Below, in pieces: positions 6,453-12,281 of a stretch of 21,451 bases of DNA. The stretch spans positions 1 to 21,451 of the forward strand of contig CAYZQE010000037.1 of NCBI GenBank assembly GCA_964480635.1, in the 5' to 3' direction. The notes below the pieces were generated by a model. It had not been told where the DNA came from, made no database searches, and saw only the letters and a list, made by a program, of their open reading frames with translations. Source of the DNA: CAYZQE01 sp964480635 (GTDB lineage: Bacteria; Pseudomonadota; Gammaproteobacteria; GCA-001735895). A program made the translations under genes and the position numbers. Every line of letters begins with the position of its first letter. Position 1 is the stretch's first letter.

Positions 6453-8235
6453 AAATAAACTCATAATTGGCTCACGATTATGTGCCGATAAAGCAATATT
6501 GATTGCGCATATAGAGAAAACAGGCTCCCTAGTTCAGCAAACTCTTGAAAGTGATGCGCCCCTATATATCAAGCATAATATAATTGCTGCCTTTACAGCA
6601 TTAAGAACAGCATATTCAACCGGTCATAGGCCTGTTGGCGACATGTTTTGCTTTAGAAGTGACCTGTATTTGAATCAAAATTTTATAGTGATTAACGATA
6701 AAGTGTCATCAGATGCCACTGCCAATCGGATTTGTTGGTTTTCAGATAACACCAAACAACAATTAGAAAAATACTTTCAACATTTAAATAGCCTTGCACA
6801 ACTCATTTACGAAGAAACTAATAATAAAACATTAGCAAATAACATTAATTCACTGACTTCAAATATCAGTAACAAGAAACAGCCTTATCCTTTATTTTTT
6901 TTATTAGATTCCAATTTAAATATTAAATCAGTTTCAGCTTTTCGTCTTTATAAAACTCTAAACTGGCCTTACGAAGAAAATCATAACCGCCACTTCCTTG
7001 AAACAACACTATTTGAAAATGATGTAGACCACTTTCTAATTGACTTACAACTCGGACATCAACAACTCTATAGCCACTTGCTCGGCTCCAATACTTCTTG
7101 GTCTATTTATGAATGCCAGAAAATGATGGTTGAAGAACTTAATAAAATAGACGAGGAGTTCCAATGGCCCATCTTACCTGGTCTTAAAAATACAAAAACT
7201 ATTGAAATACCTAGCCCAAAGATTTCTAAACCTAAAAAACTGTTTGGTCATTTACTGAGAAAACAAACAAGAGAGAGCAAATTAATCTCTATGCAAAATG
7301 AGGTTCATGAAGTTTTTCTTGGTGAGATTCAAAGAACTGAGGGAATAGATAATTATTTAGGCGATAAAGACAACATACATATCTCAGTCAGTAATTTACT
7401 TGATCGTATCGATTCCTCTGATATGGCCGATAATGATGCCATATTGCACTTTATGTCACTGCTAGAGAAAAAATCTCAAGAGTGCAAAATTTCACATTCT
7501 TTTAATACAAAATTATTTGCTGAGGAGCCATCACCCATTCCAAATGATTTTTTAAGCAAATATTTATTAGGAGTTAATGCAAGAGAAGACTTTATACGCC
7601 ACTTGATCAATACAGAAAATGAACCGCTTTCTACAGAAAAATATTGGGCGTTAATCACAATATCATCCATTTTATTTGGGGGTATGATTAATGAAAAATG
7701 GACTCAATTCCTTCTTGAAGCAGGCCCCGAAAGTTTAAGGAAAATTAAAAACTGGGTTTATTACATCGATATCTGGACAAGTGATATAGATGAAAATGTC
7801 AAAAAAGAATGGCAATCACCCACCTGGAGGTGGCAACCAGATTCATTAACAAAAACATTAATACTAAAGATGCTTCGAAGCATTAATTATAATGAAAATA
7901 ACTTCTCTTTTAATAAAGCGAATAGAGCCTTTATTCAATTAGCCAAAAGTGTATTTTATCTAGAAAAAACCCCCACAAATGCCATTAAAATAGCTTGCTC
8001 AAAGTGCACTGAATATTGGATATATTACTACCCTGCGTTTATCCGCGATATTTTCATCAATAAAAATAAATCTACACCGCTTCCTGAAATCGCTTTGGCT
8101 CGATTAGCTTATGGCATAAGGCTTCCTATAGAGTTGCCAACAGCAACAAAAACAACATTCCATCTCTTAACTAATAGCACTAAATCTGAGAATGGTAATT
8201 TTAAAGAATTTAATATTAAAGGTGGTGTTGATTGA
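6445..8235 (+). CDS. Tyrosine-recombinase-like protein with a long unknown C-terminal extension
   Basis: 596 residues. The N-terminal ~240 show tyrosine-recombinase active-site residues in order: Arg62 in STGHRPVGD, Lys86 in VINDKVSS, Arg182-His183 in NRHFLETTL, and Gly204-His205 in LQLGHQQL. The intervals 62-86 (24) and 182-205 (23) equal those of XerD (R148-K172, R247-H270). The HxxR histidine is Asn179, with a His at 180. The nucleophile is uncertain: Tyr209 (+4) or Tyr222 (+17) after the His, not the usual +9. Only ~40 residues precede the domain, so the usual DNA-binding arm is missing, whereas ~350 residues follow with no known motif and several Trp-rich segments. It overlaps the preceding gene by 8 nt and is therefore probably coupled to it. 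Likely the catalytic subunit of a recombination module. Confidence 0.75.
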   Translation: MSKNKLIIGSRLCADKAILIAHIEKTGSLVQQTLESDAPLYIKHNIIAAFTALRTAYSTGHRPVGDMFCFRSDLYLNQNFIVINDKVSSDATANRICWFSDNTKQQLEKYFQHLNSLAQLIYEETNNKTLANNINSLTSNISNKKQPYPLFFLLDSNLNIKSVSAFRLYKTLNWPYEENHNRHFLETTLFENDVDHFLIDLQLGHQQLYSHLLGSNTSWSIYECQKMMVEELNKIDEEFQWPILPGLKNTKTIEIPSPKISKPKKLFGHLLRKQTRESKLISMQNEVHEVFLGEIQRTEGIDNYLGDKDNIHISVSNLLDRIDSSDMADNDAILHFMSLLEKKSQECKISHSFNTKLFAEEPSPIPNDFLSKYLLGVNAREDFIRHLINTENEPLSTEKYWALITISSILFGGMINEKWTQFLLEAGPESLRKIKNWVYYIDIWTSDIDENVKKEWQSPTWRWQPDSLTKTLILKMLRSINYNENNFSFNKANRAFIQLAKSVFYLEKTPTNAIKIACSKCTEYWIYYYPAFIRDIFINKNKSTPLPEIALARLAYGIRLPIELPTATKTTFHLLTNSTKSENGNFKEFNIKGGVD

Positions 8236-8468
8236 TATTGCTTAGTCTCATCATCAAAACCATTAAGCATTGAATAAAAAGGATCTCTTCCTTTTATCAG
8301 CATCTCTTTTAATTCATCGATTGGTAAACATGTTTCTCCATACTGTTGCTCACGGTATTTTAAATAACATAGAGAAATAAAAAGAGCATGATTAAAGTCG
8401 TTATAAAGAACACCTTTGACTAAGAGTAATATATCTAACTCCATTTGATCTGCTTTAGAGATTGTCAT
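8109..8468 (-). CDS. Unrecognised 119-residue protein overlapping the recombinase-like gene tail to tail
   Basis: I do not recognise it. Its start is well supported: AAGAGGT lies 10 nt before the ATG at 8468, and the stop of a 59-codon frame lies just before that. Residues 1-78 (helical: LDILLLVKGV, HALFISLCYLKYREQQYG, PIDELKEMLIKG) lie outside any other gene. Residues 79-119 run antisense through the last 127 bp of the plus-strand recombinase-like gene and have a different, beta-like character (DLVLLVKRWNVVFVAVGNSI). This suggests either a true convergent overlap or a gene whose 3' end was replaced when the cluster arrived. It is the last of three small minus-strand genes. Confidence 0.5.
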   Translation of the reverse strand: MTISKADQMELDILLLVKGVLYNDFNHALFISLCYLKYREQQYGETCLPIDELKEMLIKGRDPFYSMLNGFDDETKQYQSTPPLILNSLKLPFSDLVLLVKRWNVVFVAVGNSIGSLMP

Positions 8469-8483
8469 AACGCTTAGACCTCT

Positions 8484-8663
8484 TTACGTTAAAGCGATTA
8501 AACCACGGCAGTACTTTATAAAGACAAAAGCTTTCTCGCCCCAGCGCTTACCTTTATTGTTGCTGCTATATCGCGATAATGGCCTTGAGCTAAGCGCTAG
8601 GCAAATCTTCTGAAGGTGTTTTTGATCAGCGTTTCGAATTGGCACTGTTTTAAAGCCACTCAT
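8484..8663 (-). CDS. Small basic protein, 59 residues, middle gene of a three-gene minus-strand set
   Basis: The frame runs from ATG at 8663 to TAA at 8484-8486. The ATG overlaps the stop codon of the upstream gene (ATGA at 8660-8663), and its own stop is followed directly by the Shine-Dalgarno of the next gene, so it fits tightly into an operon. The product begins MSGFKTVPIR and is rich in Lys and Arg (KGKRWGEKAF, residues 37-46), with Cys21 and Cys52. No family recognised. A basic protein of this size could bind nucleic acid or be a toxin partner; this is only inference. The evidence is translational coupling rather than homology. Confidence 0.45.
   Translation of the reverse strand: MSGFKTVPIRNADQKHLQKICLALSSRPLSRYSSNNKGKRWGEKAFVFIKYCRGLIALT
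8543..8598. repeat. Inverted repeat AGCGCTTA/TAAGCGCT with an inner palindrome
   Basis: Arms 8543-8550 and 8591-8598 are perfect and can be extended outwards to GCC (8538-8540) and GGC (8600-8602) with small mismatches. Inside lies the 10-bp palindrome TATCGCGATA (8569-8578). It lies within the 59-codon frame, so it may simply be coding sequence with a secondary structure. Confidence 0.4.
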
Positions 8664-8911
8664 TCATTAGTCTCATTAAATTTTTCATAATAGGCATCAA
8701 ATAAAGTAAAGAAAGTACTTAATGCTTTATCCATGTCAGCTTCACATTGAGCAGCAATTTTTTTTATGAAGGTATCATCAGATAAAAGAAGGAATTGGTA
8801 TAATTCAGCCTTTTCATCAGCTTCTAACCATTCAGTTTGTTCTTTTGGAATTTGAGACTTGCTATCACACTGCTCAAGCAACTCTTCTAATGTATATTTT
8901 TTATTTGGCAT
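8660..8911 (-). CDS. Small acidic protein with a MazE-antitoxin-like tail motif
   Basis: 83 residues from the ATG at 8911, chosen because AGGGTGAG precedes it at ideal distance. The GTG at 8920 lies inside that Shine-Dalgarno, and an in-frame TAA is just upstream. The N-terminal part, KKYTLEELLEQCD followed by IPKEQTEWLEADE, closely resembles the C-terminal toxin-binding tail of MazE/PemI antitoxins, but the AbrB/SpoVT DNA-binding domain that normally precedes that tail is absent. The rest (LYQFLLLSDDTF, then an acidic helix) is unfamiliar. It may be an antitoxin that lost its DNA-binding domain or a separate family using the same binding segment. No MazF-like toxin is visible. It is first of three coupled minus-strand genes and has a dyad 40 bp upstream. 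Confidence 0.6.
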   Translation of the reverse strand: MPNKKYTLEELLEQCDSKSQIPKEQTEWLEADEKAELYQFLLLSDDTFIKKIAAQCEADMDKALSTFFTLFDAYYEKFNETNE

Positions 8912-8948
8912 TATTCTCACCCTAATAATTTTTTAATTAAAAAGGGTG

Positions 8949-8963
8949 GAGAGATGATCTCTC
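8949..8963. promoter_or_regulatory. Perfect dyad GAGAGAT-G-ATCTCTC, putative operator
   Basis: Seven-base arms around a single central G, 38 bp upstream of the start of the MazE-tail-like gene. Short perfect dyads at this distance are usual autoregulatory sites of toxin-antitoxin operons. The binding protein is not known, and the first gene lacks an obvious DNA-binding domain. Confidence 0.4.
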
Positions 8964-8969
8964 GGTGCC

Positions 8970-9031
8970 CCATAACCTTATCTCCTGTTGCAGAAGACTT
9001 TGAATTTAAGATAAATCTCTTTTGGTTATGG
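8970..9031. repeat. Bulged long hairpin CCATAACC-TTATCT / AGATAA-GGTTATGG
   Basis: The 8-bp arms CCATAACC (8970-8977) and GGTTATGG (9024-9031) are perfect. Directly inside, TTATCT (8978-8983) pairs with AGATAA (9009-9014), leaving a one-sided 9-nt bulge. It could be a structured RNA leader for the small operon or a folded recombination site. Confidence 0.45.
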
Positions 9032-9103
9032 ACTATTGCCCGAGTTCAAAATAACTATAACAAACCATTTATTATAAATAAACAGCTACTCATTTAGACT
9101 GAG

Positions 9104-9163
9104 TTTCACATACTGAAAGTATAGAGACTTTAAGTGATAACGATGTCAGTTTCAGATGTGAAA
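9104..9163. repeat. Inverted repeat TTTCACAT-A-CTGAAA / TTTCAG-ATGTGAAA
   Basis: Fourteen-base arms at 9104-9118 and 9150-9163 with one extra base (A9112) on the left, and a 31-nt centre. The geometry (long, nearly perfect arms with a ~31-nt centre) resembles the repeat at 3614-3685, though the sequences differ. Confidence 0.5.
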
Positions 9164-9240
9164 TTGTGATTTTAAGATATTAGGGAATGGGTCATTTTAG
9201 AGCATTATTGGATAGTATAAAAATAAGCAAAAACTAGCTT

Positions 9241-9273
9241 TGGTCACAGAATGGTCGCAATCTGGTCACACGC
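9241..9273. repeat. Three direct 11-bp repeats TGGTC(A/G)CANNN
   Basis: TGGTCACA at 9241, TGGTCGCA at 9252 and TGGTCACA at 9263 are spaced exactly 11 bp apart, about one helical turn, so a protein would meet all three on one DNA face. A further GGTCACA lies at 9358 and an inverted copy at 9396-9401. They lie about 210 bp from the tRNA 3' end. Arm-type integrase sites or a regulator array are the likely meanings. Confidence 0.55.
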
Positions 9274-9478
9274 CTATTTTTGGTGTTCTAAAAAGATACT
9301 CAATATTTCAAATAATTTAAGATACATGATTTTTAGAAGTGACTCACTCACTAAGGCGGTCACATAAAATCCAGATGATGAAAAGCATAAAATATTGTGA
9401 CACTATCATTTTCCGTGATTGAGCCTGTGTTGTTTTTAAGTGAGTTTAGCGATTATAACCTGTTGATTTTTAAGTAAA

Positions 9479-9555
9479 TGGTGGCTATGCCCTGATTCGA
9501 ACAGGGGACCCCATCATTATGAGTGATGTGCTCTAACCAGCTGAGCTACATAGCC
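9479..9555 (-). tRNA. metT: tRNA-Met (anticodon CAT), elongator type
   Basis: Read on the minus strand, the acceptor GGCTATG (9549-9555) pairs with CATAGCC (9483-9489), followed by discriminator A and an encoded CCA (9479-9481). The anticodon stem is CATCA/TGATG with loop CTCATAA. The anticodon CAT is at 9519-9521. The D arm (AGCTCAGCTGGTTAGAGC) and T arm (CCCTG-TTCGAAT-CAGGG) are complete. The first ~50 nt are nearly identical to the E. coli elongator tRNA-Met. A tRNA-Ile with modified CAT is less likely, and an initiator is excluded by the paired first base. Its 3' end faces the accessory region. Next to ychF, as in Pseudomonas. Confidence 0.95.
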
Positions 9556-9567
9556 TTTACTTTTATT

Positions 9568-9610
9568 GCGCCTACAAATAGTTTGAATAAACTGTGGGTT
9601 TTGTAGGCGC
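9568..9610. terminator. Strong hairpin between ychF and tRNA-Met
   Basis: GCGCCTACAAA (9568-9578) and TTTGTAGGCGC (9600-9610) form a perfect 11-bp stem. Inside it AGTTT-GAAT-AAACT can form a second stem. On the plus strand T8 follows 10 nt after the stem. On the minus strand, the direction of ychF transcription, no clean U-tract follows. It could be a bidirectional terminator or a processing signal for the tRNA precursor. Confidence 0.5.
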
Positions 9611-9668
9611 GAGATTGTCGTTTTTTTTATGGTTGCTGTCAAGCAGGACGTGCGTTTAAGGGTGTTTT

Positions 9669-10760
9669 TTATACATTAAAACGAAAATGTACCACGTCGC
9701 CTTCTTGCATAATGTATTCCTTACCTTCTAAGCGCCATAATCCGGCGTCTTTTGCACCTTGCTCTCCTTTGTTTTCAATGAAATCATCATAGGCGATCAC
9801 TTCTGCTCTAATGAATCCTTTTTCAAAGTCGGTATGGATTTTACCGGCGCCTTGTGGTGCAGTATCTCCTACCGAGATTGTCCATGCCCTCACTTCTTGT
9901 ACCCCTGCGGTAAAATAGGTTTGTAATTTTAGTAGTTCATAACCTGAGTGAATCACTCGATTTAAGCCAGACTCTTTTAGGCCTAGCTCTGCTAAAAATT
10001 CAGCGGCATCTTCGTCATCTAATTCGGATATTTCGGCTTCTATAGCGGCGCAAACAGGAACGACTTGTGCATTATTCTTTGCTGCAAAATCGGTTAATTT
10101 ATCAAGAAACGGATTGTTTTCAAATCCGTCATCGGCGACGTTGGCGATGTATAAAATTGGCTTGGCGGTGATTAAATGCATTTCTTTTAAAATAGCGTCT
10201 TCATTTTCATCCACTTCAAAGTCACGCACCATTTTGCCATCGGCGACAAATTCTTGTAGCTTTTCTAATAATGCTAATCTTGCTTTGGCATCTTTATCGC
10301 CAGAGCGCGATAGTTTTGCGGCACGATGTGCTTGACGGTCTATCGCTTCCATATCGGCTAGCAGTAATTCAGTGTTGATGGTTTCGATGTCGTCTAATGG
10401 GTCGATTACGCCATTAACATGCACGATGTCATCATCTTCAAAGCAGCGAATAACCTGGGCGATGGCATCGGTATCTCTGATATGCCCTAAAAATTGATTG
10501 CCTAAGCCTTCGCCTTTTGATGCGCCAGCTACTAAGCCTGCAATATCAACAAATTCCATCGTGGTTGGAATGATTTTTTTAGGGTCGACAATGGCGGCAA
10601 TATCATCTAAACGAGGGTCTGGAACAGGGACAATGCCCACATTAGGGTCTATGGTACAAAATGGGTAGTTTTCGGCTGCGATGCCGGCTTTGGTGAGTGC
10701 ATTAAAAAGTGTGGATTTACCAACGTTTGGTAGGCCGACTATGCCGCATTTAAATCCCAT
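9669..10760 (-). CDS. ychF: YchF, Obg-family translation-associated ATPase
   Basis: 363 residues, the standard length. The P-loop GLPNVGKST is at residues 8-16, the Walker B/G3 region DIAGLVAGASKGEG near 72-85, and ANVAD stands at the G4 position where the family lacks the NKxD guanine specificity, consistent with ATP use. The C-terminal ~85 residues (from LQTYFTAGVQEVRAWTI) are the TGS domain. YchF binds 70S ribosomes and affects stress responses and translation initiation from some messages. The start ATG has a good CAGGAAA site 4 nt upstream. Last gene of the prs-rplY-pth-ychF stretch, the same order as in Pseudomonas. Separated from pth by 152 bp containing a long inverted repeat. Confidence 0.97.
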   Translation of the reverse strand: MGFKCGIVGLPNVGKSTLFNALTKAGIAAENYPFCTIDPNVGIVPVPDPRLDDIAAIVDPKKIIPTTMEFVDIAGLVAGASKGEGLGNQFLGHIRDTDAIAQVIRCFEDDDIVHVNGVIDPLDDIETINTELLLADMEAIDRQAHRAAKLSRSGDKDAKARLALLEKLQEFVADGKMVRDFEVDENEDAILKEMHLITAKPILYIANVADDGFENNPFLDKLTDFAAKNNAQVVPVCAAIEAEISELDDEDAAEFLAELGLKESGLNRVIHSGYELLKLQTYFTAGVQEVRAWTISVGDTAPQGAGKIHTDFEKGFIRAEVIAYDDFIENKGEQGAKDAGLWRLEGKEYIMQEGDVVHFRFNV

Positions 10761-10846
10761 AATAGTTTCCTGTTTTATAATGTTGTTGTCTTGTTTGGAG
10801 AGTTGAAAACAGATAGATGGTTCTGATCTGTCACAATTCTCCCTAA

Positions 10847-10904
10847 CCCTCTCGGCCCTGTCATTTTACCTTCTGCATCCATGCAGGCGCTCACTGCGAG
10901 AGGG
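10847..10904. repeat. Inverted repeat between pth and ychF, REP-like
   Basis: CCCTCTCG (10847-10854) and CGAGAGGG (10897-10904) are perfect arms, and within them CTGCATCCATGCAG (10873-10886) is a second near-palindrome with two central bases. Two nested palindromes of this GC-rich kind in an intergenic gap of an AT-rich genome look like a dispersed repeat unit. It may also attenuate ychF transcription. Confidence 0.5.
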
Positions 10905-10912
10905 GCTTTGTA

Positions 10913-11485
10913 TTATTTGGTATGCAGTGTTTGCATGGCTTGTTCCATATCACCTGTTATTAGTAGAGGTAAAATAGCCATTGAATCTATCATAGCTCCT
11001 TCGACTAATGCTAATTGGTCTTTTGCGATGTTATGTAGAACATAGTTAACGACTTGATCTCGATGACCGGGATGGCCGATGCCTAAACGAAGTCGGTTGA
11101 AATCTTTAGTGCCTAGATGGGCAATAATATCTCTTAAACCATTGTGACCACCATGACCGCCAGTTTTTTTAAGCTTTGCTACGCCGGGTTCTAAGTCTAA
11201 CTCGTCATGCACGACTAGTATTTGTTCTGGCTCTATTTTGTAATAACGCGCGCAGGCTGCAACGGCTTGGCCACTGTTATTCATGAACGTCATTGGTTTT
11301 AGTAAATGCACGTCGCGCATATTGGCAATTACTTTGACATGTTCGCCATTAAAGCGTTTTTCTGGCTTTAATGAGGTGCTGAGATCATTGGCTATAGCAT
11401 CTATAAACCAAAACCCAGCATTATGCCGCGTTTTAACGTAATCGGCCCCGGGATTACCGAGGCCGACTATGAGCTTAATTGTCAT
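10913..11485 (-). CDS. pth: Peptidyl-tRNA hydrolase
   Basis: 190 residues. It releases peptides from peptidyl-tRNA that dropped off the ribosome, so tRNA can be recycled. The catalytic signature is intact: GLGNPGADYVKTRHNAGFW with His21 as the catalytic base, MTFMNNSG with the substrate-binding Asn, HDELDLEPG with Asp, and GGHGGHNGLRDI. Start ATG at 11485, with little Shine-Dalgarno. It lies 44 bp downstream of rplY, with a short hairpin (TTACTG/CAGTAA, 11508-11524) between the two, and is probably co-transcribed with it. Confidence 0.97.
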   Translation of the reverse strand: MTIKLIVGLGNPGADYVKTRHNAGFWFIDAIANDLSTSLKPEKRFNGEHVKVIANMRDVHLLKPMTFMNNSGQAVAACARYYKIEPEQILVVHDELDLEPGVAKLKKTGGHGGHNGLRDIIAHLGTKDFNRLRLGIGHPGHRDQVVNYVLHNIAKDQLALVEGAMIDSMAILPLLITGDMEQAMQTLHTK

Positions 11486-11529
11486 TTTAAACGCTTATTA
11501 CTAAGCCTTACTGTTAAGCAGTAAAACAA

Positions 11530-12174
11530 TTATTCAGCTGCGTCTTCTGCTGGTGCAGCATCTGCAGTAGCATCATCATCAACTTCTTTCTCTTCACGTG
11601 TCTTAGTCACTGCTGCAACACCTGAGTCATGGTCTTCGCCATGAGTAAGAGCCACAATTTGTACGCCCTTAGGTAATGTAAGCTCAGATAAGTGAATAGA
11701 ACTACCTAATTCGATATTAGCAACATCAACTTCGATGAATTCAGGAATATCTTTTGGTAAGCTCATGATTTCAACTTCAGACATAATGTGATTCAATAAA
11801 CCACCGCCTAATCTTACGCCAACACAGTCATCTGCATTAATAAAATGGAATGGGACGGTGACGTGAAGTACTTTTTTCGCATCAACACGATAAAAGTCAG
11901 CATGCATAATAAGCTGCTTGAATGGATGACGGTGTAAGTCACGTAAAATAACTTTTTCTTTTTTCTTGCCTATTTTAAGTTCTAAAACCTGTGTATAGAT
12001 GGCTTCGTTTTCTAAAGCGTGAAAAAATTTATTGTGATCTAAGTTGATTTGCTTAGGCTCTGCTTCACCACCATAGATGATGGCAGGAATTAAACCTTCT
12101 TTTCTTAGGCGGCGGCTCGCACCTTTCCCAGTTACAGAACGTTCAGTAGCTTCGATTGTAATAGCGTCTGACAT
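11530..12174 (-). CDS. rplY: 50S ribosomal protein L25, long CTC form
   Basis: 214 residues, the long form with the N-terminal 5S rRNA-binding L25 domain (about 1-95) plus the C-terminal TL5/CTC beta domain (about 95-190) and an acidic alanine-rich tail. The start is taken as the ATG at 12174, because GGAG sits 6 nt before it. An upstream TTG at 12186 would put that Shine-Dalgarno inside the coding sequence. The protein stabilises 5S rRNA in the large subunit, and the CTC form is linked to general stress in other bacteria. A terminator hairpin stands only 16 nt upstream of the start codon, so any transcript reaching rplY passes through it. Confidence 0.96.
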   Translation of the reverse strand: MSDAITIEATERSVTGKGASRRLRKEGLIPAIIYGGEAEPKQINLDHNKFFHALENEAIYTQVLELKIGKKKEKVILRDLHRHPFKQLIMHADFYRVDAKKVLHVTVPFHFINADDCVGVRLGGGLLNHIMSEVEIMSLPKDIPEFIEVDVANIELGSSIHLSELTLPKGVQIVALTHGEDHDSGVAAVTKTREEKEVDDDATADAAPAEDAAE

Positions 12175-12189
12175 TGTAGTCTCCAAAAT

Positions 12190-12260
12190 AAAAAAACCGC
12201 AAAATGCGGAAGCCTTTCCTGCGACCGGAAAGGGGTTAAAACTAAAGCCTTAAGCTTTAG
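12190..12260 (-). terminator. Three-hairpin leader with rho-independent terminator directly before rplY
   Basis: On the minus strand there are, in order, CTAAAGC-TTAAG-GCTTTAG (12242-12260), CCTTTCC-7nt-GGAAAGG (12213-12233), then CCGCA-TTT-TGCGG (12197-12209) followed by T7 (12190-12196). The last is a textbook intrinsic terminator. It ends transcription from prs and leaves no room for a promoter before the rplY ATG at 12174, so it must be read through for rplY expression. An attenuator is therefore likely. Confidence 0.75.
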
Positions 12261-12281
12261 CTACGTTAGGTTTGGACAGGA

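Larger units (their letters stand above)
8921..9478. other. Non-coding stretch between the small minus-strand operon and tRNA-Met, with several repeats
   Basis: I see no gene here. The contents are a 15-bp dyad (8949-8963), a bulged hairpin (8970-9031), an inverted repeat of 14-bp arms (9104-9163), and a three-copy 11-bp direct repeat TGGTC(A/G)CA (9241-9273). Further single copies are GGTCACAT at 9358-9364 and, inverted, TGTGAC at 9396-9401. The stretch ends at the 3' end of tRNA-Met. Such a mix is typical of the integrase-binding flank of an integrated island. Confidence 0.65.

Noticed and set aside
7476..7670. Minus-strand 64-codon frame in the recombinase-like gene
   Set aside because: Shadow of the long plus-strand gene.
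3879..8235. Reading the trio as the known gamma-mobile-trio (gmtY-gmtZ-gmtX)
   Set aside because: The sizes (319, 525, 596) do not fit as I remember them, in particular no very large GmtZ-like protein, and the recombinase is last.
8538..8602. Folded sequence with GCGCTTA arms resembling an integron attC site
   Set aside because: It lacks the RYYYAAC and GTTRRRY core boxes, and it lies within a plausible 59-codon gene.
12175..12186. TTG at 12186 as the rplY start
   Set aside because: It would put the GGAG ribosome-binding site inside the gene; ATG 12174 has it at ideal distance.
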